A DNA stretch of 64,000 bases from Nipponacmea schrenckii (taxonomy: Eukaryota > Mollusca > Gastropoda > Lottiidae), in assembly GCA_030562195.1 (NCBI GenBank), contig JAUJPP010000007.1, positions 32,423,769 to 32,487,768 on the forward strand, given 5' to 3'. A program made the translations under genes and the position numbers. This document shows, one piece after another, positions 40,001-51,730 of the stretch (positions are counted from its first letter, which is position 1; each line of letters begins with the position of its first letter). The notes beneath the pieces are model-generated. The model was not told where the DNA came from, did no database searches, and was given only the letters and a program-made list of their open reading frames with translations.

Positions 40001-40779
40001 TTTTCACAAAAATCTATGCTCCAGTAAGTATAGTACAGGCGCCTTAACATATGTTTACACATCTTTTCGACCAATTATTATGATTAAGTCGATATTGTCA
40101 CCCGAGTGACCTAGTCTGAAACTTGCTGACTCTATTCCCAGCCTCTGATAGCTATTTGGACAGATATGGCTGGGGAGAGTCAGAAAAAATAGGCACCTAA
40201 AACTTGGGATTTTCCGCACCTCCGCAGTTGCGGGTTTTTTAAACCTATTTACAAACCTCGAATCCACCAAACCTTGATTTATTTGGCACAGTGATTTAGG
40301 GCTAGGCACAACTTCAATTAGGAACACCTTAAATTAGGCACACTTTCAATTAGGCACATTCTTTAGTCTTACCTTCATTTGGGCACAAGTTCATTTGGAC
40401 ACACCTGAGTCATATTTGCTAGTCATTTTGAGGTCAGGAAAATGAACATTTAATTATTAACACACATTTTGTTCATTCAAATAAAACTTTAAGTAATATA
40501 CCTCATGTGCCTTGCCATTACTAAAAAATTACAACCTTTACTCCCTGACTTATTGTAAGCGAAGTCATTCCCTTCCCACCATCTCGTATCTGCAATTATG
40601 TTTGCCCTTTACTTGTATTCAGAATTAAGACTAGGCGCAACTGTATCCCTACCACATGCATTTCATGAAATTTGAATATGTGATTATGATACAAGACTAA
40701 CAAGACTTTGCTTTCTTCAAATATAAAGTAATCTCGCTTTTCCCTCACTTGAGCTTTTGAGGGTTTCGACAATGCACTT
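40001..40779. other. Unannotated stretch left of the first LTR element
   Basis: It is mostly unique AT-rich DNA. At about 40300-40410 a degenerate tandem of about 20 bases (ttcaattaggcacac and similar) is visible. Nothing coding was recognised. Confidence 0.4.
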
Positions 40780-41427
40780 TGTAACGGGGTTTAATCCAAG
40801 CAGTAATACAAGTAGGCTATATAACAGTTTATTTACAATTTTTCCAAGAAATACAAGGATATTATAGTTAATTCTCAATTTATCCAAGCAATAGTAGATA
40901 GTTGTACAATTATAAATTCTAAAAACTCTGAAATAAATAAATGATTAATTAACAAATGACTTATCTACTGCTTTTAAAGATTATTATTATATTATTATAT
41001 ACAAACGAACAGCAAAGTGCAAATTTACAAATAAATGGAAATATATTTACAATTGAATTATTTTACAAATATTTATACCTTACCCTAATTCCTAGGAGTT
41101 TACACATAACACATATAAATTCGGAAGTAAAATATAATATCATCCTATAAGGAAAAATACCAATATAATACAGACAAGCATTGTAGTCGAAAACTAACAA
41201 CAAAGTAACTAGGATGCTAGCCAAACTGCCACCTATAGGCTATAAATGAAAATACTACTTAATGCTTAAATATTACTCAAGGTGAGTGATTATAATTAAC
41301 TTAACACACTAAGCAGACGACAAAATACTAAAACCAACAAGACATATGCCAACTGAGCAACAAAGAAACAACAAATACTGCTATATGAAAATATATTACA
41401 CCACTACAAATATATTACACCACTACA
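40780..41427 (-). repeat. 3' LTR of LTR element 1
   Basis: The 648-bp repeat starts tgtagtggtgtaatatattt and ends ttaaaccccgttaca on the minus strand. The right copy differs by small indels (for example the aggctatata insertion near 40815). It borders a purine tract at 41429-41443. Confidence 0.88.
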
Positions 41428-41428
41428 T

Positions 41429-41443
41429 TATCCCCCCCTTTGA
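41429..41443 (-). other. Polypurine tract of LTR element 1
   Basis: On the minus strand a run of A and seven G residues directly precedes the 3' LTR (plus-strand atccccccctttgat). The position is as expected for the plus-strand primer of reverse transcription. Confidence 0.75.
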
Positions 41444-41749
41444 TGAAGTGTCGTCCCGACACTTTAAAATGAACAAAACCACAAAATTTAAAAAAGAATA
41501 TTATCTACACAAATAAAACCCGATCACTATCTTTTAACCATGCTGGTTTCATACAATATCGCTTCTTGGGTATCGGAGATTTTGGAGAATCAGAAGAAAT
41601 GGAATTTCGGACTATATTGTCAGCTAACATGTCATGTGAACTGGGCACGCTTTTATCGCCACGTACCAACAAACAAACTGAATCATTATGGTTGAAGAAA
41701 GTAGACTATGTGTTATCAGCATTTTTGAATGAATTATCTACAGACAGAG

Positions 41750-42996
41750 AAGATCATGGTAAAGGAACAGGTATACCGCCACTACTTATGGGAAGCAATA
41801 AATTTCTTTGTAATGTGCGTGTTGACGTTGTGCCATGCTTTTGAACTAAAACAGGAATATTTGAATCGGGTTTGAAAACAACAGTATAAAACTCTTCCTC
41901 CCATTTGTCTGCTAATTTATTCTTACCTCTTATTTTAACGTTACGGACTAAAACCAAATCACCAACACTGAGAACAGAACCTTGTTGATTTACATAATAC
42001 CTTACCTTTTGCTTCTTCTGTGCTAAAGCAATATAATTTTTACTAATTTCACAAGCAGAAGATATATGGGATTTTAGACGTTGGGCAAACAGAGTATGTG
42101 AAACAGTAGAATTATCAGACGAAGGAAAGTCAAACACTATATAAATCAGTAATTTGGGATGTTGACCAAACATCAAAAAGTAAGGGCTAAAATTCGTCGT
42201 TTCATGACGAGTAGAATTGTATGCTTAAAGTAACAACGAAACATGCTCTTCTCAATTAGTTTTTTGCTCCGTTGTGAGGGTTCCCAACATATTCAGAACT
42301 GAGTACGATACAATCTCTCTGTTAATCCATTTCTCATTGGGTGATACAGAGTGGTTCGTGATTTCTGGATGCCCAATACAGCACATACTTCTTTAATGAT
42401 AAGAGCTCTCGAAATATCTACCCTGGTCAGAATGAATGCGTGCTGGAATACCATATTGAAGAATGAAATTTTGAAGAAGTGCTCTGGCTGTTGTCTTAGC
42501 GGATTGATTCTTGGTAGGAACTGCAACTGCAAATTTAGTAAAATGATATGCAATGACTAATATATTTTCTATGCCACCCTTTGACGCTTCTAGAGAGAGA
42601 ATCCATACACACAAGCTCTGGGGGCTCTGATGACTGAATGCTTACCAATGGAGCACATTCTGTAAAATTAGGAGACTTCCGACGAATACATTATTGACAC
42701 GACTTCACTTTGTCCTCCACTGCCTTCGTCATGCTAGGCCAATAGAAACGTGACTTCAACAAATCTAATGTACGCTCCCTGCCCATGTGATCAACCTTAT
42801 CATGAATAACATCACCTCTCAGATGCTCTGTAACAAACATTTGAAACACTGGTCCCACACTGTTAGAAAGGTAAACTTTATGAAACAGAAAATTATTATG
42901 AATAAAAAGTGAATCAAACTGACGCAGAATAGACTTAGATTCCCTATCCACAGAACATAATAAATCCTTGTCTGGATGAACACCATTCCGTACCAA
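41750..42996 (-). pseudogene. Integrase remnant of LTR element 1
   Basis: HMGRERTLDLLKSRFYWPSM is the zinc-binding region. ENILVIAYHFTKFAVAVPTK and IPARIHSDQGRYFE are the core with the second catalytic Asp; LYHPMRNGLTER follows, where the usual third Glu is altered by decay. The C-terminal part VGDLVLVRNVKIRGKNKLAD has the typical basic fold. The frame changes at least three times between 42700 and 42180. Confidence 0.78.
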
Positions 42997-43009
42997 TTCA
43001 ATAATATTC

Positions 43010-43583
43010 CGTACCTAAGCATAATCATACTGCGATTTTCCAATTAAGGAACTATCAATAAAACTAGAAGATAAGTCTTGAGCTTGAGGCATTGAAAGAT
43101 AAGAATCGGCTACCTCTGCAGACAAACACAAAGTTTCAATCCTACCAATATTCACATTGTGATAATTAGCAACGGCTGACACGACCGAAGAGTCCAAACA
43201 AACAGGAGGCCGAGATAAAGTGTCAGTAACAACATTATTAACACCTGGAAGACATTCAAGAGAAAAATCGTATGCTGCTAATTCCGCTTACCACCTGTAA
43301 CCAGTGGCATCTAACTATGCTGATGATAAAACATAAGTTAAAGGGTTATTGTCAGTTTTTACTACAAACTTGTTGCCATACAAATATTCATGAAATAAGA
43401 TAACTGAAAGCGTTCTGCTGCTCAATGCCCCGAACAAAACTGTTCAAAGTAGGTTGTAATTTATGTTTCCCTCGATTGTGTTTACCTGGTTTGTTGCCAG
43501 TAAGAGAGTAGTTAATGGTTTGGCAATGTTTGCATATCCAGATATAAACCGTCGAAAATATCAACAGCATCCTAAAAAACTTC
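43010..43583 (-). pseudogene. RNase H remnant of LTR element 1
   Basis: Readable pieces are FVVKTDNNPLTYVLSSA and ECLPGVNNVVTDTLSRP, the usual RNase H end of Gypsy pol, with two stops between them. It is broken from the reverse transcriptase by a frame change near 43580. Confidence 0.68.
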
Positions 43584-44690
43584 TTAACTCATCAACATAT
43601 TGCGGAAGCGGCCATTCAACAAAGATGAAATCTTATCTGGATCAGTATGTACACCATCTTCAGAAATAACATGTCCCAGGTACTTTATTGAAGATTGAAG
43701 GAATGAACATTTGAAAGGTTTCAATTTGAGGTTGTGCTGAGGAAGACACTGAAAAACAGATTCTAAGTGAGGAAGATGTTCGGAAAAGGTTTTGCTGAAA
43801 ATTATAACGTCATCTAAATATACCAAACAACTGACTAAATTTAAGTCTCCCGTACACTGTCCCATAAGACGTTGAAAATTTACCGGCGCATTTGTCAACC
43901 CGAAAGGCATCAAATTAAATTCGTAAAAACCTAATGGTCCAGTCGTAAAAGCAGTCTTAAACTTATCCTTTTCAGCCACTTTGACATGCCAATACCCACT
44001 CCTCAAATCTAATGAACTGAAAAATTTACTACCTTAAAGAGAATCCAAAGTTCCTTCAATCCTAGGAAGTGAATATGCATCTTAAACCGTTAATTTCCTG
44101 TAATCAACGCAAAATCGTAACGTTTTGTCCTTCTTTCTGACTAGCACGATTCCAGAGGCAAATGGGGAAGAAGATCTACGAAATATACCAGCAGCTAACA
44201 TGTCTTTAAGATGTTGCTTTACTTCTTGGTACATAGAAGGTGGGATTCTACAATGTCTCTCCTTAAATGGCGTGACATCAGATAGATGGATTTCATGTTG
44301 AATTAAATCAGTTTTTCCCAACTCTAAATCTGTTTTAGAAAAGATATCCCTATACTTACACAACAATTCTTTAAGCTGATCTTGTTCCTCTTTAGAAAAT
44401 TTATCAGAAATACCTTCAAAACTGAACTCAGAAGAAAAGTTTGAAATGGATCCATTATCAGTATCAACTACTTTCACTTTCTGTAAATTGCAAAAAATAG
44501 CTTTGCCTGGAATAGTAACATATCTGTTAGAAGTATTCTTAACTCTAACCTTAAAACGTTTAGTGGGATGAGTTTTTGAACGATTTTCGAAAATACCCGG
44601 TAACACCTGAATAGAACTCGACGTAGAGATGTCATCTGAAACAAAAAAATTATGACCAGGAAAAAGGTTTGGAATATTTGCTGGACACAA
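43584..44690 (-). pseudogene. Reverse transcriptase remnant of LTR element 1
   Basis: Motifs in order are HCRIPPSMYQEVKQHL, FASGIVLVRKKDKTLRF, FCVDYRKLT, SGYWHVKVAEKDKFKTAF, LMPFGLTNAP and YLDDVIIFSKT, the complete catalytic set with YxDD. Two stop codons lie between the FCVDYRKL and SGYWH motifs (at about 44082 and 44037), in one frame. It is therefore a recently inactivated copy. It continues into RNase H. Confidence 0.85.
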
Positions 44691-44720
44691 AATACATGTT
44701 GTAGAATTTCGGGGCCTCCT

Positions 44721-45130
44721 TTACACTTCTATAAGTGGAAAAATTTCGTCAATGGAATCTCTCTGCTTACCCAGAACAGAAACAACAGATTTCCATGTGG
44801 AATGTAGAAACTCAACGTCTTCCTTTGGAATCCGATCTAGGATGTTGGTTCCAATAACAAAAGGTACATTTGTAATTGTCGTGGGAATCACAAGAAATAG
44901 TGCTGAAATATTAAAATCAGAACACAGAATATGAAACAGGATCTCAATATAACCAGTATAGCGTAACCGGTAACCACCTGCTACTTGTACATCTAATAAA
45001 TCATCCAAAGGGCATAAAGGAATGTTGGAAGAAAATTATGATAATACTGACTATCAACAGTTGATACCATTGACCCAGTATCCAACAATGCAGTTGAAAG
45101 TCTACTTGCAATTTCAACATTCTCCACGTT
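44721..45130 (-). pseudogene. Aspartic protease remnant of LTR element 1
   Basis: The active-site string LLDTGSMVSTV lies at about 45055-45085, and the C-terminal part (PFVIGTNILDRIP) matches the conserved second strand of retroviral-type proteases. It is in the order expected between gag and reverse transcriptase. A frame change near 45008 separates the halves from what follows. Confidence 0.72.
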
Positions 45131-45579
45131 AGCCTAACTACCAAATCTGTTACCTTAAATTTGGGATTCAAATCAGTGACATTAGGACCTACTGACTGTC
45201 CCTTGGGGCCCTTGAAAGTTGTATCGCTTGTGGCTCAGTTTCCGACACCGCCATGCTTTTTGGCCGGCCATAAGAATTGGCCAAACAAATAAGGACGAAG
45301 CCCTAAATTAAATTGAGCAGCGCCACTTGTTGTCATAATGATATCGTTCTAATGAATGCGAGAAATGTTTTTCAACATTTGTTCGGTAAACTTCATTCGG
45401 CGTTATGAAGTGAGCATTATTAGTTCGGCTCGATTGTTAATTTGTTCAGTAATGTTCTTTTTTCGAATGATAAATTTTTAACAACAAATAATGAATTAAG
45501 CGAACAAATGTCAAATTAAGCGTACAAATGTTGCTTTTACTGTACTAATGTTTGACATCGAATTATTCATTAAGAATGA

Positions 45580-46400
45580 TTAATTTTGGCAGGGATTGTC
45601 TTCCATACAAAGCAGCTTGCTCTGATAAATTTTACCCAATTTCAGCTTGAAAATAATGTGTTGTAAACTTACAGCCCATGTAGATGTTGATTCTGTATCT
45701 TTCTGTGATGCTGAATACAGCTTCGTCATCAATGACTCCGCAGACAATATTTCCCCAAATAGCGGATCCAAACTGGAAATCAATTCAGTAATAGTAGTTG
45801 GGTTCAAACTTACCAATTACTCGGCAGTAGTACCTCTTGCTGCGCGTCATGCTGCATTTAAAATTGAAACTTCTGTAAATACATTTTCTGCTTGTACACC
45901 TAAAATTTCCATTCTTCAAAACTTACATCATTTGTTGCATCGCCTGAAAAAACTGAAAGTCTTGGTAATTTTGATGTCGTGTGTGTTTTAGTGCAGTTCG
46001 ACTGAAATGATGGAAAATATGTTTGATTAGCAACAGTAGACTTACTAAAATGATGGTGTGGTTGGGGCGGAGGAGAAGGTTGTGGTGGTGGAAGACTAAA
46101 CAAAACTGTATTAGTTTTGGTATCTGAAGGTGTAGAATAATTTAAGGGTAATGGCAATATATCACAGTTATTAGGAACCAGATGGTGTTTCTGATATAGT
46201 AGTTGAAACCTTTACAGAGTCATGTGTGTTTACAGCGATATAGGATTTGGACAAAATGCTGGAAAAGAGGATTGAAACTTAACGTCTGACTCAGAAGAAA
46301 TCAAAGATAAAAGTACACGTTCCCTGCTTGCAGGACCCAAACCAGATAACATGGTCCTAAACTGACCAATCAGTTCATCAATATCACCACCCTCTGCCAT
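45580..46400 (-). pseudogene. gag remnant of LTR element 1
   Basis: It starts at the ATG at 46400 with MAEGGDIDELIGQF and continues through a proline- and histidine-rich part (PPPQPSPPPQPHHHF) and then KLPRLSVFSGD, a capsid-like start seen in Gypsy gag proteins. A capsid-like segment with STSTWAVSLQ follows. Stops and frame changes break it after about 57 codons and again later. No zinc knuckle was found. Confidence 0.65.
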
Positions 46401-46995
46401 CTTACAAAGTACAAACTCACACTAAAATAAAATAAAAAATCGAGATGAGTACAATATAAATCCAAACAAAAGTAACCCTGAAACCAAATTTTGGATAATA
46501 CCAACCTGCAACTTTCTATACTAAACACTTTCTCTAACCAGACTATTATAATAAGATTATTACCTAGTAACAGTACCTTTAAATGTTCAAATATTATTAC
46601 TTCTTACTTAATGCCATGGACTTAAGTTTTCAAATACAGAAGAACAATAGATCTAATCGTGAAATACATATAAAATAGATAAGCAATACGTATATAAACA
46701 TACAAGATAATACAAAGAAAATACAAAGACAATATAGACACAATACAAATACAATAAAAAGACGATACATATACAACCTAGGCGTCCCCAGGTATTCACA
46801 CACATTCACACATCTAAGACAAATATATAATGCAAATGAAATGAAATGATCTACAAAATAACACAACATAAAGTCACAGTACAGTTATAGGCCTCTACAT
46901 GGACGGTTGAAAAAAATAGGTATACCTTAAAACGTACAATCACACATAACACAGCACGAAAACAAAAATCTCCAAAATCAATAATCTATCGAATT

Positions 46996-47015
46996 CCAAT
47001 CCACGTTGGGTGCCA
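46996..47015 (-). other. Primer-binding site of LTR element 1 (tRNA-Lys(CUU)-like)
   Basis: It lies four bases inside the 5' LTR and on the minus strand starts tggcacccaacgtgg. This matches the complement of the 3' end of animal tRNA-Lys(CUU) at about 13 of the first 15 bases, recalled from general knowledge and not searched. Confidence 0.65.
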
Positions 47016-47019
47016 ATTA

Positions 47020-47658
47020 TGTAATGGGGTTTAATCCAAGCAGCAATACAAGTATATAACAGTATTTATCCAAGAAATACAAGGATATTGTTGGATATTC
47101 TAAATTTATCCAAGCAATAGTAGATAGTTGTACAATTATAAATTCTAAAAACTAAAATATAAAAAAAAAATAAATGATTTATTAACAAATGACTTATCTA
47201 CTGCTTTTAAAGATTATTATTATATTATTATATATAAACGAACAGCAAAGTGCAACTTTACGAATAAATGTAAATATATTTACAATTGAATTATTTTACA
47301 AATATTTATACCTTACCCTAATTCCTAGGAGTTTACACATAACACATATAAATTCCGAAGTAAAATATAATATCCTTTAAGGAAAAATACCAATATAATA
47401 AAGACAAGCATTGTAGTCGAAAACTAACAACAAAGTAACTAGGATGCTAGCCAAACTGCCACCTATAGGCTATAAATGAAAATACTACTTAATGCTTAAA
47501 TATTACTCAAGATGAGTGATTATAATTAACTTAAACACATTTAGCAGACGACAAAATACTAAAACCAACAAGATATATGCCAACTGAGCAACAAAGAAAC
47601 AACAAATACTGCTATATGAAAATATATTAGACCACTACAAATATATTACACCACTACA
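47020..47658 (-). repeat. 5' LTR of LTR element 1
   Basis: This is the 639-bp partner of 40780-41427. It should carry the element's promoter. A tandem duplicate accactacaaatatattaca sits at its outer end in both LTRs. Confidence 0.88.
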
Positions 47659-47766
47659 CACAGAATATAAGTGTTCCTAAATGAATAAATAGCACATAAA
47701 ATCATTAGCATAATATAAAATGTTTTACTGGACTGAGTTTTTAGTGAAGTAAATATACCTGCTAAG

Positions 47767-48963
47767 TGTTACCTCCAGGCCCTCTTCTAGTGTGTCTAGG
47801 GGTGTGAAATGGGACGGTGGTCCTAAAACAACGGGTATTTTGCTATTGGTGTTTTGGTTCGGGATTACTATCAGTAGTATCCTACAAATATATTTTGAAT
47901 AAGAATCAATATTATTTTGTAATAAAAATTCAAAGGAATAATAGCCGTTAGAAACTTGACAAAAAAAAACAGTGGACTTACCTGGCGTCATCACTATACA
48001 TCAAAATCCCTCTATAATTCGATAAATCCACAAAATCAAGTAGTTAATAATAAAACACTTAATACATCCATTAAGCGATTTTCAAATTGTAATTATAAAG
48101 GGTAGTAACTCTAACATAGATTTCCTGCAAGGATGTTAAAGTGCTGATTTCCCAGAAGCTTTTATTCCCAAACAGAATGAAATCGTCACTTGCTCACTTT
48201 TTTTTAAAATCTGAATATAGTTTTATTCTCGCTTTTTTGAAAATTAATCAAGTGTGGGATACATACTTATTTAACCAATAGTCAATATTAAACACAAATA
48301 TTAAAGGTAGGACGAGTGTATTCTAGCGGGTATTATCCCTTAAATACAAAGCTAAAACCAGAACTGAACTAGAGGTTCAGAAATACAATATTTGCTTATA
48401 ACATTGATAATGCAACCTATAATAAATATATAAACTAACCTATAATAAATATATAAACTATTTCAACCTTATCTTATTATAACAATATTGAAAGGGAAAT
48501 AACTCTGAGCACGCAATATAGGAATGCAGTAGGGGAGAAACATTTGTTTTAATTCCTGAGAATTAAAATTTGATGACAAACAAAAATTAAGTTATGATAA
48601 GATTCTAGACACACAAATAGATAACTTACCTACAAATATATTGAAGAATCACTATTTGTAATAAAAGTTTAATATAAGTCTAAAACCAGAATGCTTCTAG
48701 AAGTAGTTAAAATGGCGGAATTTTCTATAAGACTAAGATGCAACTGGGTAGCGTCCTGAATTTGGACTTTAGCTATGCGTCTAAAATATGAACATGGATT
48801 TCTTATATTAATATTAAAGAAATTAATAATATTTGATTATTTGTGAATGAAATAATATTAAAAATAGTATTTTACTATTAAATTCAACAATAAAACAAAT
48901 TGAAAGTAGACATCCATATTTTTGTATACTCTTGGTAAAAGTATGAAGATGGAGGTGGCTACA
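47767..48963 (-). repeat. 3' LTR of element 2 with nested MITE
   Basis: The outer part (ccaggccctcttctagtgtg, ggggtgtgaa) and the inner part (gaagatggaggtggctaca) match the right LTR. Between them lie the family A MITE (about 47931-48340) and about 300 further bases absent from the other LTR. Confidence 0.8.
47931..48340. mobile_element. MITE, family A copy 3 (diverged), nested in LTR 2
   Basis: The ends resemble aaggaataatagccgttaga and gggtattatccctt, as at 38664-39129, with the same inner order. The left TTAA is lost by mutation. The copy is clearly older than the other two. Confidence 0.7.
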
Positions 48964-48978
48964 CATACCCCTTTTGAG
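48964..48978 (-). other. Polypurine tract of LTR element 2
   Basis: The minus strand reads ctcaaaaggggtatg directly before the 3' LTR start (tgtagccacc), as expected for the plus-strand primer. Confidence 0.7.
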
Positions 48979-49139
48979 AAATAGAATTTAGCTTAAAAGT
49001 ACAATTCTTTTACCTGGTAGTAACATCAATATGAAAATCTAAATAGTTTTACAAATAAAATGAAAGACAAATAAAATGTCGTCGACAAGTTAAATTCCTA
49101 TCAGTGAGTGTCACTGATTTATTCCAAGAATACACATAT

Positions 49140-49967
49140 GACACATATTATTATGGATCACCCGTGAAGTGCTGAAAATGTCTGATATTTTAGGGCCTGG
49201 ATAAGCATCCTTGATAGTTCTCATATTAACCTTGCGGTAATCAACACATAGGCGCATTTTATTGTTCTTTTACGAACTAGAGCGAATGGGCTCGCATATG
49301 GGCTGTTTGAGGGTTTTATAATATCGACTTCTAAGGGTTATTGTATATGCTTCCGAGCATCTTCAAAATCTCGAGCTGGTATAGGCCTAAGCCTTTCTTT
49401 AATGATTGGTCCCGGAATCAATATTATCTTGTGTTTAACTGCTGTAGTTTTTCCTACATCAAATTCATGCTTGCTGAAAACATCAGAGTATTAATGAAGT
49501 TTCTGTTCAATACATGCTTTATCTTCATCTGGTAAATCTTCACCATAATTAAATTCAAGATCAGATGGTGAAGTTGGGATAGATGTGTCAACATAAGGCG
49601 TTTCAAATTGGCTGAGAAAACTAGTGACATTGTCCTTTACAGATCTTAAAGAAATACATGAGTGAATTTGATACAAAGCTGGTTTGATATCATGGGGATT
49701 AACAGTAATATCAGAGTTTGACACATTTTGAACCAAGACTTTCACAGGCTTGAAATTATGACAAACAGAAGATACCAAAGTGTTAATAATTTGAATGCTA
49801 TTGGGTAGATCTACTTCAGGATTCTCCTGTATACTAAGTGTACCTCTAGTGGTTGGAATATTTGAATGACAAAATCCCTTTAATTCTAATATTTGTCCAG
49901 AATGTAATTTCAACTTGGCCATTTCCAATTTTACCATCTGTTGGGCAGCTTGATTTTTGAAACGCAA
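49140..49967 (-). pseudogene. Reverse transcriptase N-terminal fragment of LTR element 2
   Basis: It reads through FSKHEFDVGKTTAVKHKI, PIIKERLRPIPARDFED, NSPYASPFALVRKRT, MRLCVDYRKVNMRTIKDAY and PGPKISDIFS, covering the first two conserved RT blocks. Two in-frame stops are visible (about 49491 and 49335). The sequence ends before the catalytic YxDD block, about 180 bp from the LTR, so the rest of pol was lost by deletion. Confidence 0.8.
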
Positions 49968-49969
49968 AC

Positions 49970-50470
49970 TTTACTTCTGGCTTCATATACATACTATTGA
50001 GGAAATTCTTTCCAAAGCATTTTTGACACACGTCATTGAATAGGCAGAAGGTGTTTGTTCCAATTATCATAGGTAAGCTTACTTCATAAGTATAAGGTGG
50101 ACCAACTAATGCATATGTTAGCATGGGACAACGAGTTCCAACAACTTCTTTTGGTAATGTTTAATCAACTTTAATAAAACCATAGAAGTGAACTTTTTTT
50201 GTCCCCCAGCACCTTCTACAGCAAATGTCTTATCACTGATTGGAAAGATTGTTAAATGTGATAAATGTCTGTCGTAAAATTCACGTGTTATGTTGGTAAC
50301 CTGAGAACCACTATCCAAAAGAGTTCAGAGCTTAAAGCCATTTACATGTACATGTCCATCAGTTTCACAAGCTGGATCAACTAAACTTTCAAATATTTGA
50401 TCATCACTATTTTGCACATAGGCCAAAATATCCTTGGAAGTAAGAGTTTTGTGCGAATTAGATTGGTTTT
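49970..50470 (-). pseudogene. Aspartic protease remnant of LTR element 2
   Basis: MDSGSQVTNITREFYDRHL at about 50260-50318 is the protease active site (DSG), and PMIIGTNTF near 50060-50090 is the second conserved strand. Frame changes lie near 50330, 50160 and 49970. The preceding DGHVHVNG-type segment fits a protease N-terminal strand. Confidence 0.68.
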
Positions 50471-50713
50471 CAATTGTTATATAGAGTTTATACTTAACTT
50501 AATTTGTCTTTTTCACAAGCAAACTATTAGATAAATGATTTGGTATTCTATAAAACAGAACTTGGTATAGATCCAACAAGATTAATGTGGGAATTGGAGT
50601 CAATGTCTATTAAACAGTTCGACAATCTAATAATATTTCCACTTGAATCAGGATTGAGGCTTCCTCTTCTTGGGACCCAATATGCCTCTCTACTGGGTCC
50701 CTTTGGCGTTTAA

Positions 50714-51097
50714 TCAATCAAAAACCAATTTGGGATTTTCCTTATTAGTACAATTAGGTTTTATGTGGTCCCTTTCTCCACACTTATAGCAAAATTTGGA
50801 TTTCTTTGCCTTACGTCGAGCACTGCCACTAGTAGTATTTTGTGTGTTGGCAGGTTGTTTGTATTGTTGAGTCAGCTGATTTATTTGTGACTGCAAACTG
50901 TCCAGAATACGAGTATCTGTTTGCTGAGTATTGCTCTGAGGTTCAATCTTCTTTTTTTCCATTTGAGTGCATTGTACAAAAGTTTCCTCAGCTCTTCTTA
51001 CCATCTTTAGTATGTAAGGAGGTATGTAATGAGGGAGCTTCACTCTCACATGTAGTGATTGAGTAGTGTCTCGTTGATTTGTTCCTCCTGTAATCAA
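50714..51097 (-). pseudogene. gag (nucleocapsid end) remnant of LTR element 2
   Basis: A 127-codon frame with PHYIPPYILKMVRRAE, a Gln-rich spacer, a basic RRKAKKSK patch and a single CCHC zinc knuckle CYKCGERDHIKPNC. This is the nucleic-acid-binding end of a gag protein. The upstream capsid part (to about 51500) is broken. Confidence 0.75.
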
Positions 51098-51712
51098 CCA
51101 CTTTTTTTAACAAGGTTTATTTTCACACCAAGTCTCTTGAGATACTGTGAGCAAGATTCTGTACTTTCTCGCTTTAAATGGAAAAATTCTTGAAGTAACT
51201 TAAAGATGGGTTGCCTCATTAATTAGTCCCAAAGTAAGCTTACTAATTGATTAATTGGGGTTTCTAATGAATAATCCATGTATTCTCAAGTTCAAAGACC
51301 TATGTGGACGTAGAAATGCTTGTGGAATCCATTTGACTCTGATCTGCTTTGAAACCCTAAATTTAGACTCCATGTTTTTTCACATGACCAAATGACGTCA
51401 TATGAATGAAGGATTCTAAAAATTGATTTTGTATTTTATTATTAGTGAGTAAAAACTTATTTAGATTAATTCATAATGTTTTTACAAAATGATATTTAAA
51501 AGTATTATTGCCTTTTGCTACGAGTTAATTAAGGACTTGTGGGACCATCTGGTATTTTCACCATATATGTATATATATATATATATATGAAAATAAGGGA
51601 GCCCTTCATTAAAAGCAATGTTAATAAGAGGGGAGTTTTCAAAACAATGGAAACTTACAGATCTTGTAAAACTGTAGATGTTCAGGTAATAAGTTCTTCT
51701 CTGTAACAAAAT

Positions 51713-51730
51713 ATCCCGAATGAGCCCCCA
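51713..51730 (-). other. Primer-binding site of LTR element 2 (tRNA-Pro-like)
   Basis: Directly after the 5' LTR the minus strand reads tgggggctcattcgggat. This is the complement of a tRNA-Pro 3' end with two mismatches in 18. The same primer type is known from gammaretroviruses. The tRNA comparison is from memory. Confidence 0.75.

Larger units (their letters stand above)
40780..47658 (-). mobile_element. Ty3/Gypsy LTR retrotransposon 1, full-length structure, decayed coding region
   Basis: Two LTRs (40780-41427 and 47020-47658) begin and end TG...CA and are about 95% alike by eye. On the minus strand the order is 5' LTR, primer site, gag, protease, reverse transcriptase, RNase H, integrase, purine tract, 3' LTR. 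Protease-RT-RH-integrase order identifies Ty3/Gypsy. Several stops and frame changes make it non-functional. The flanks (cactt and cacag) give no clean target duplication. Confidence 0.9.
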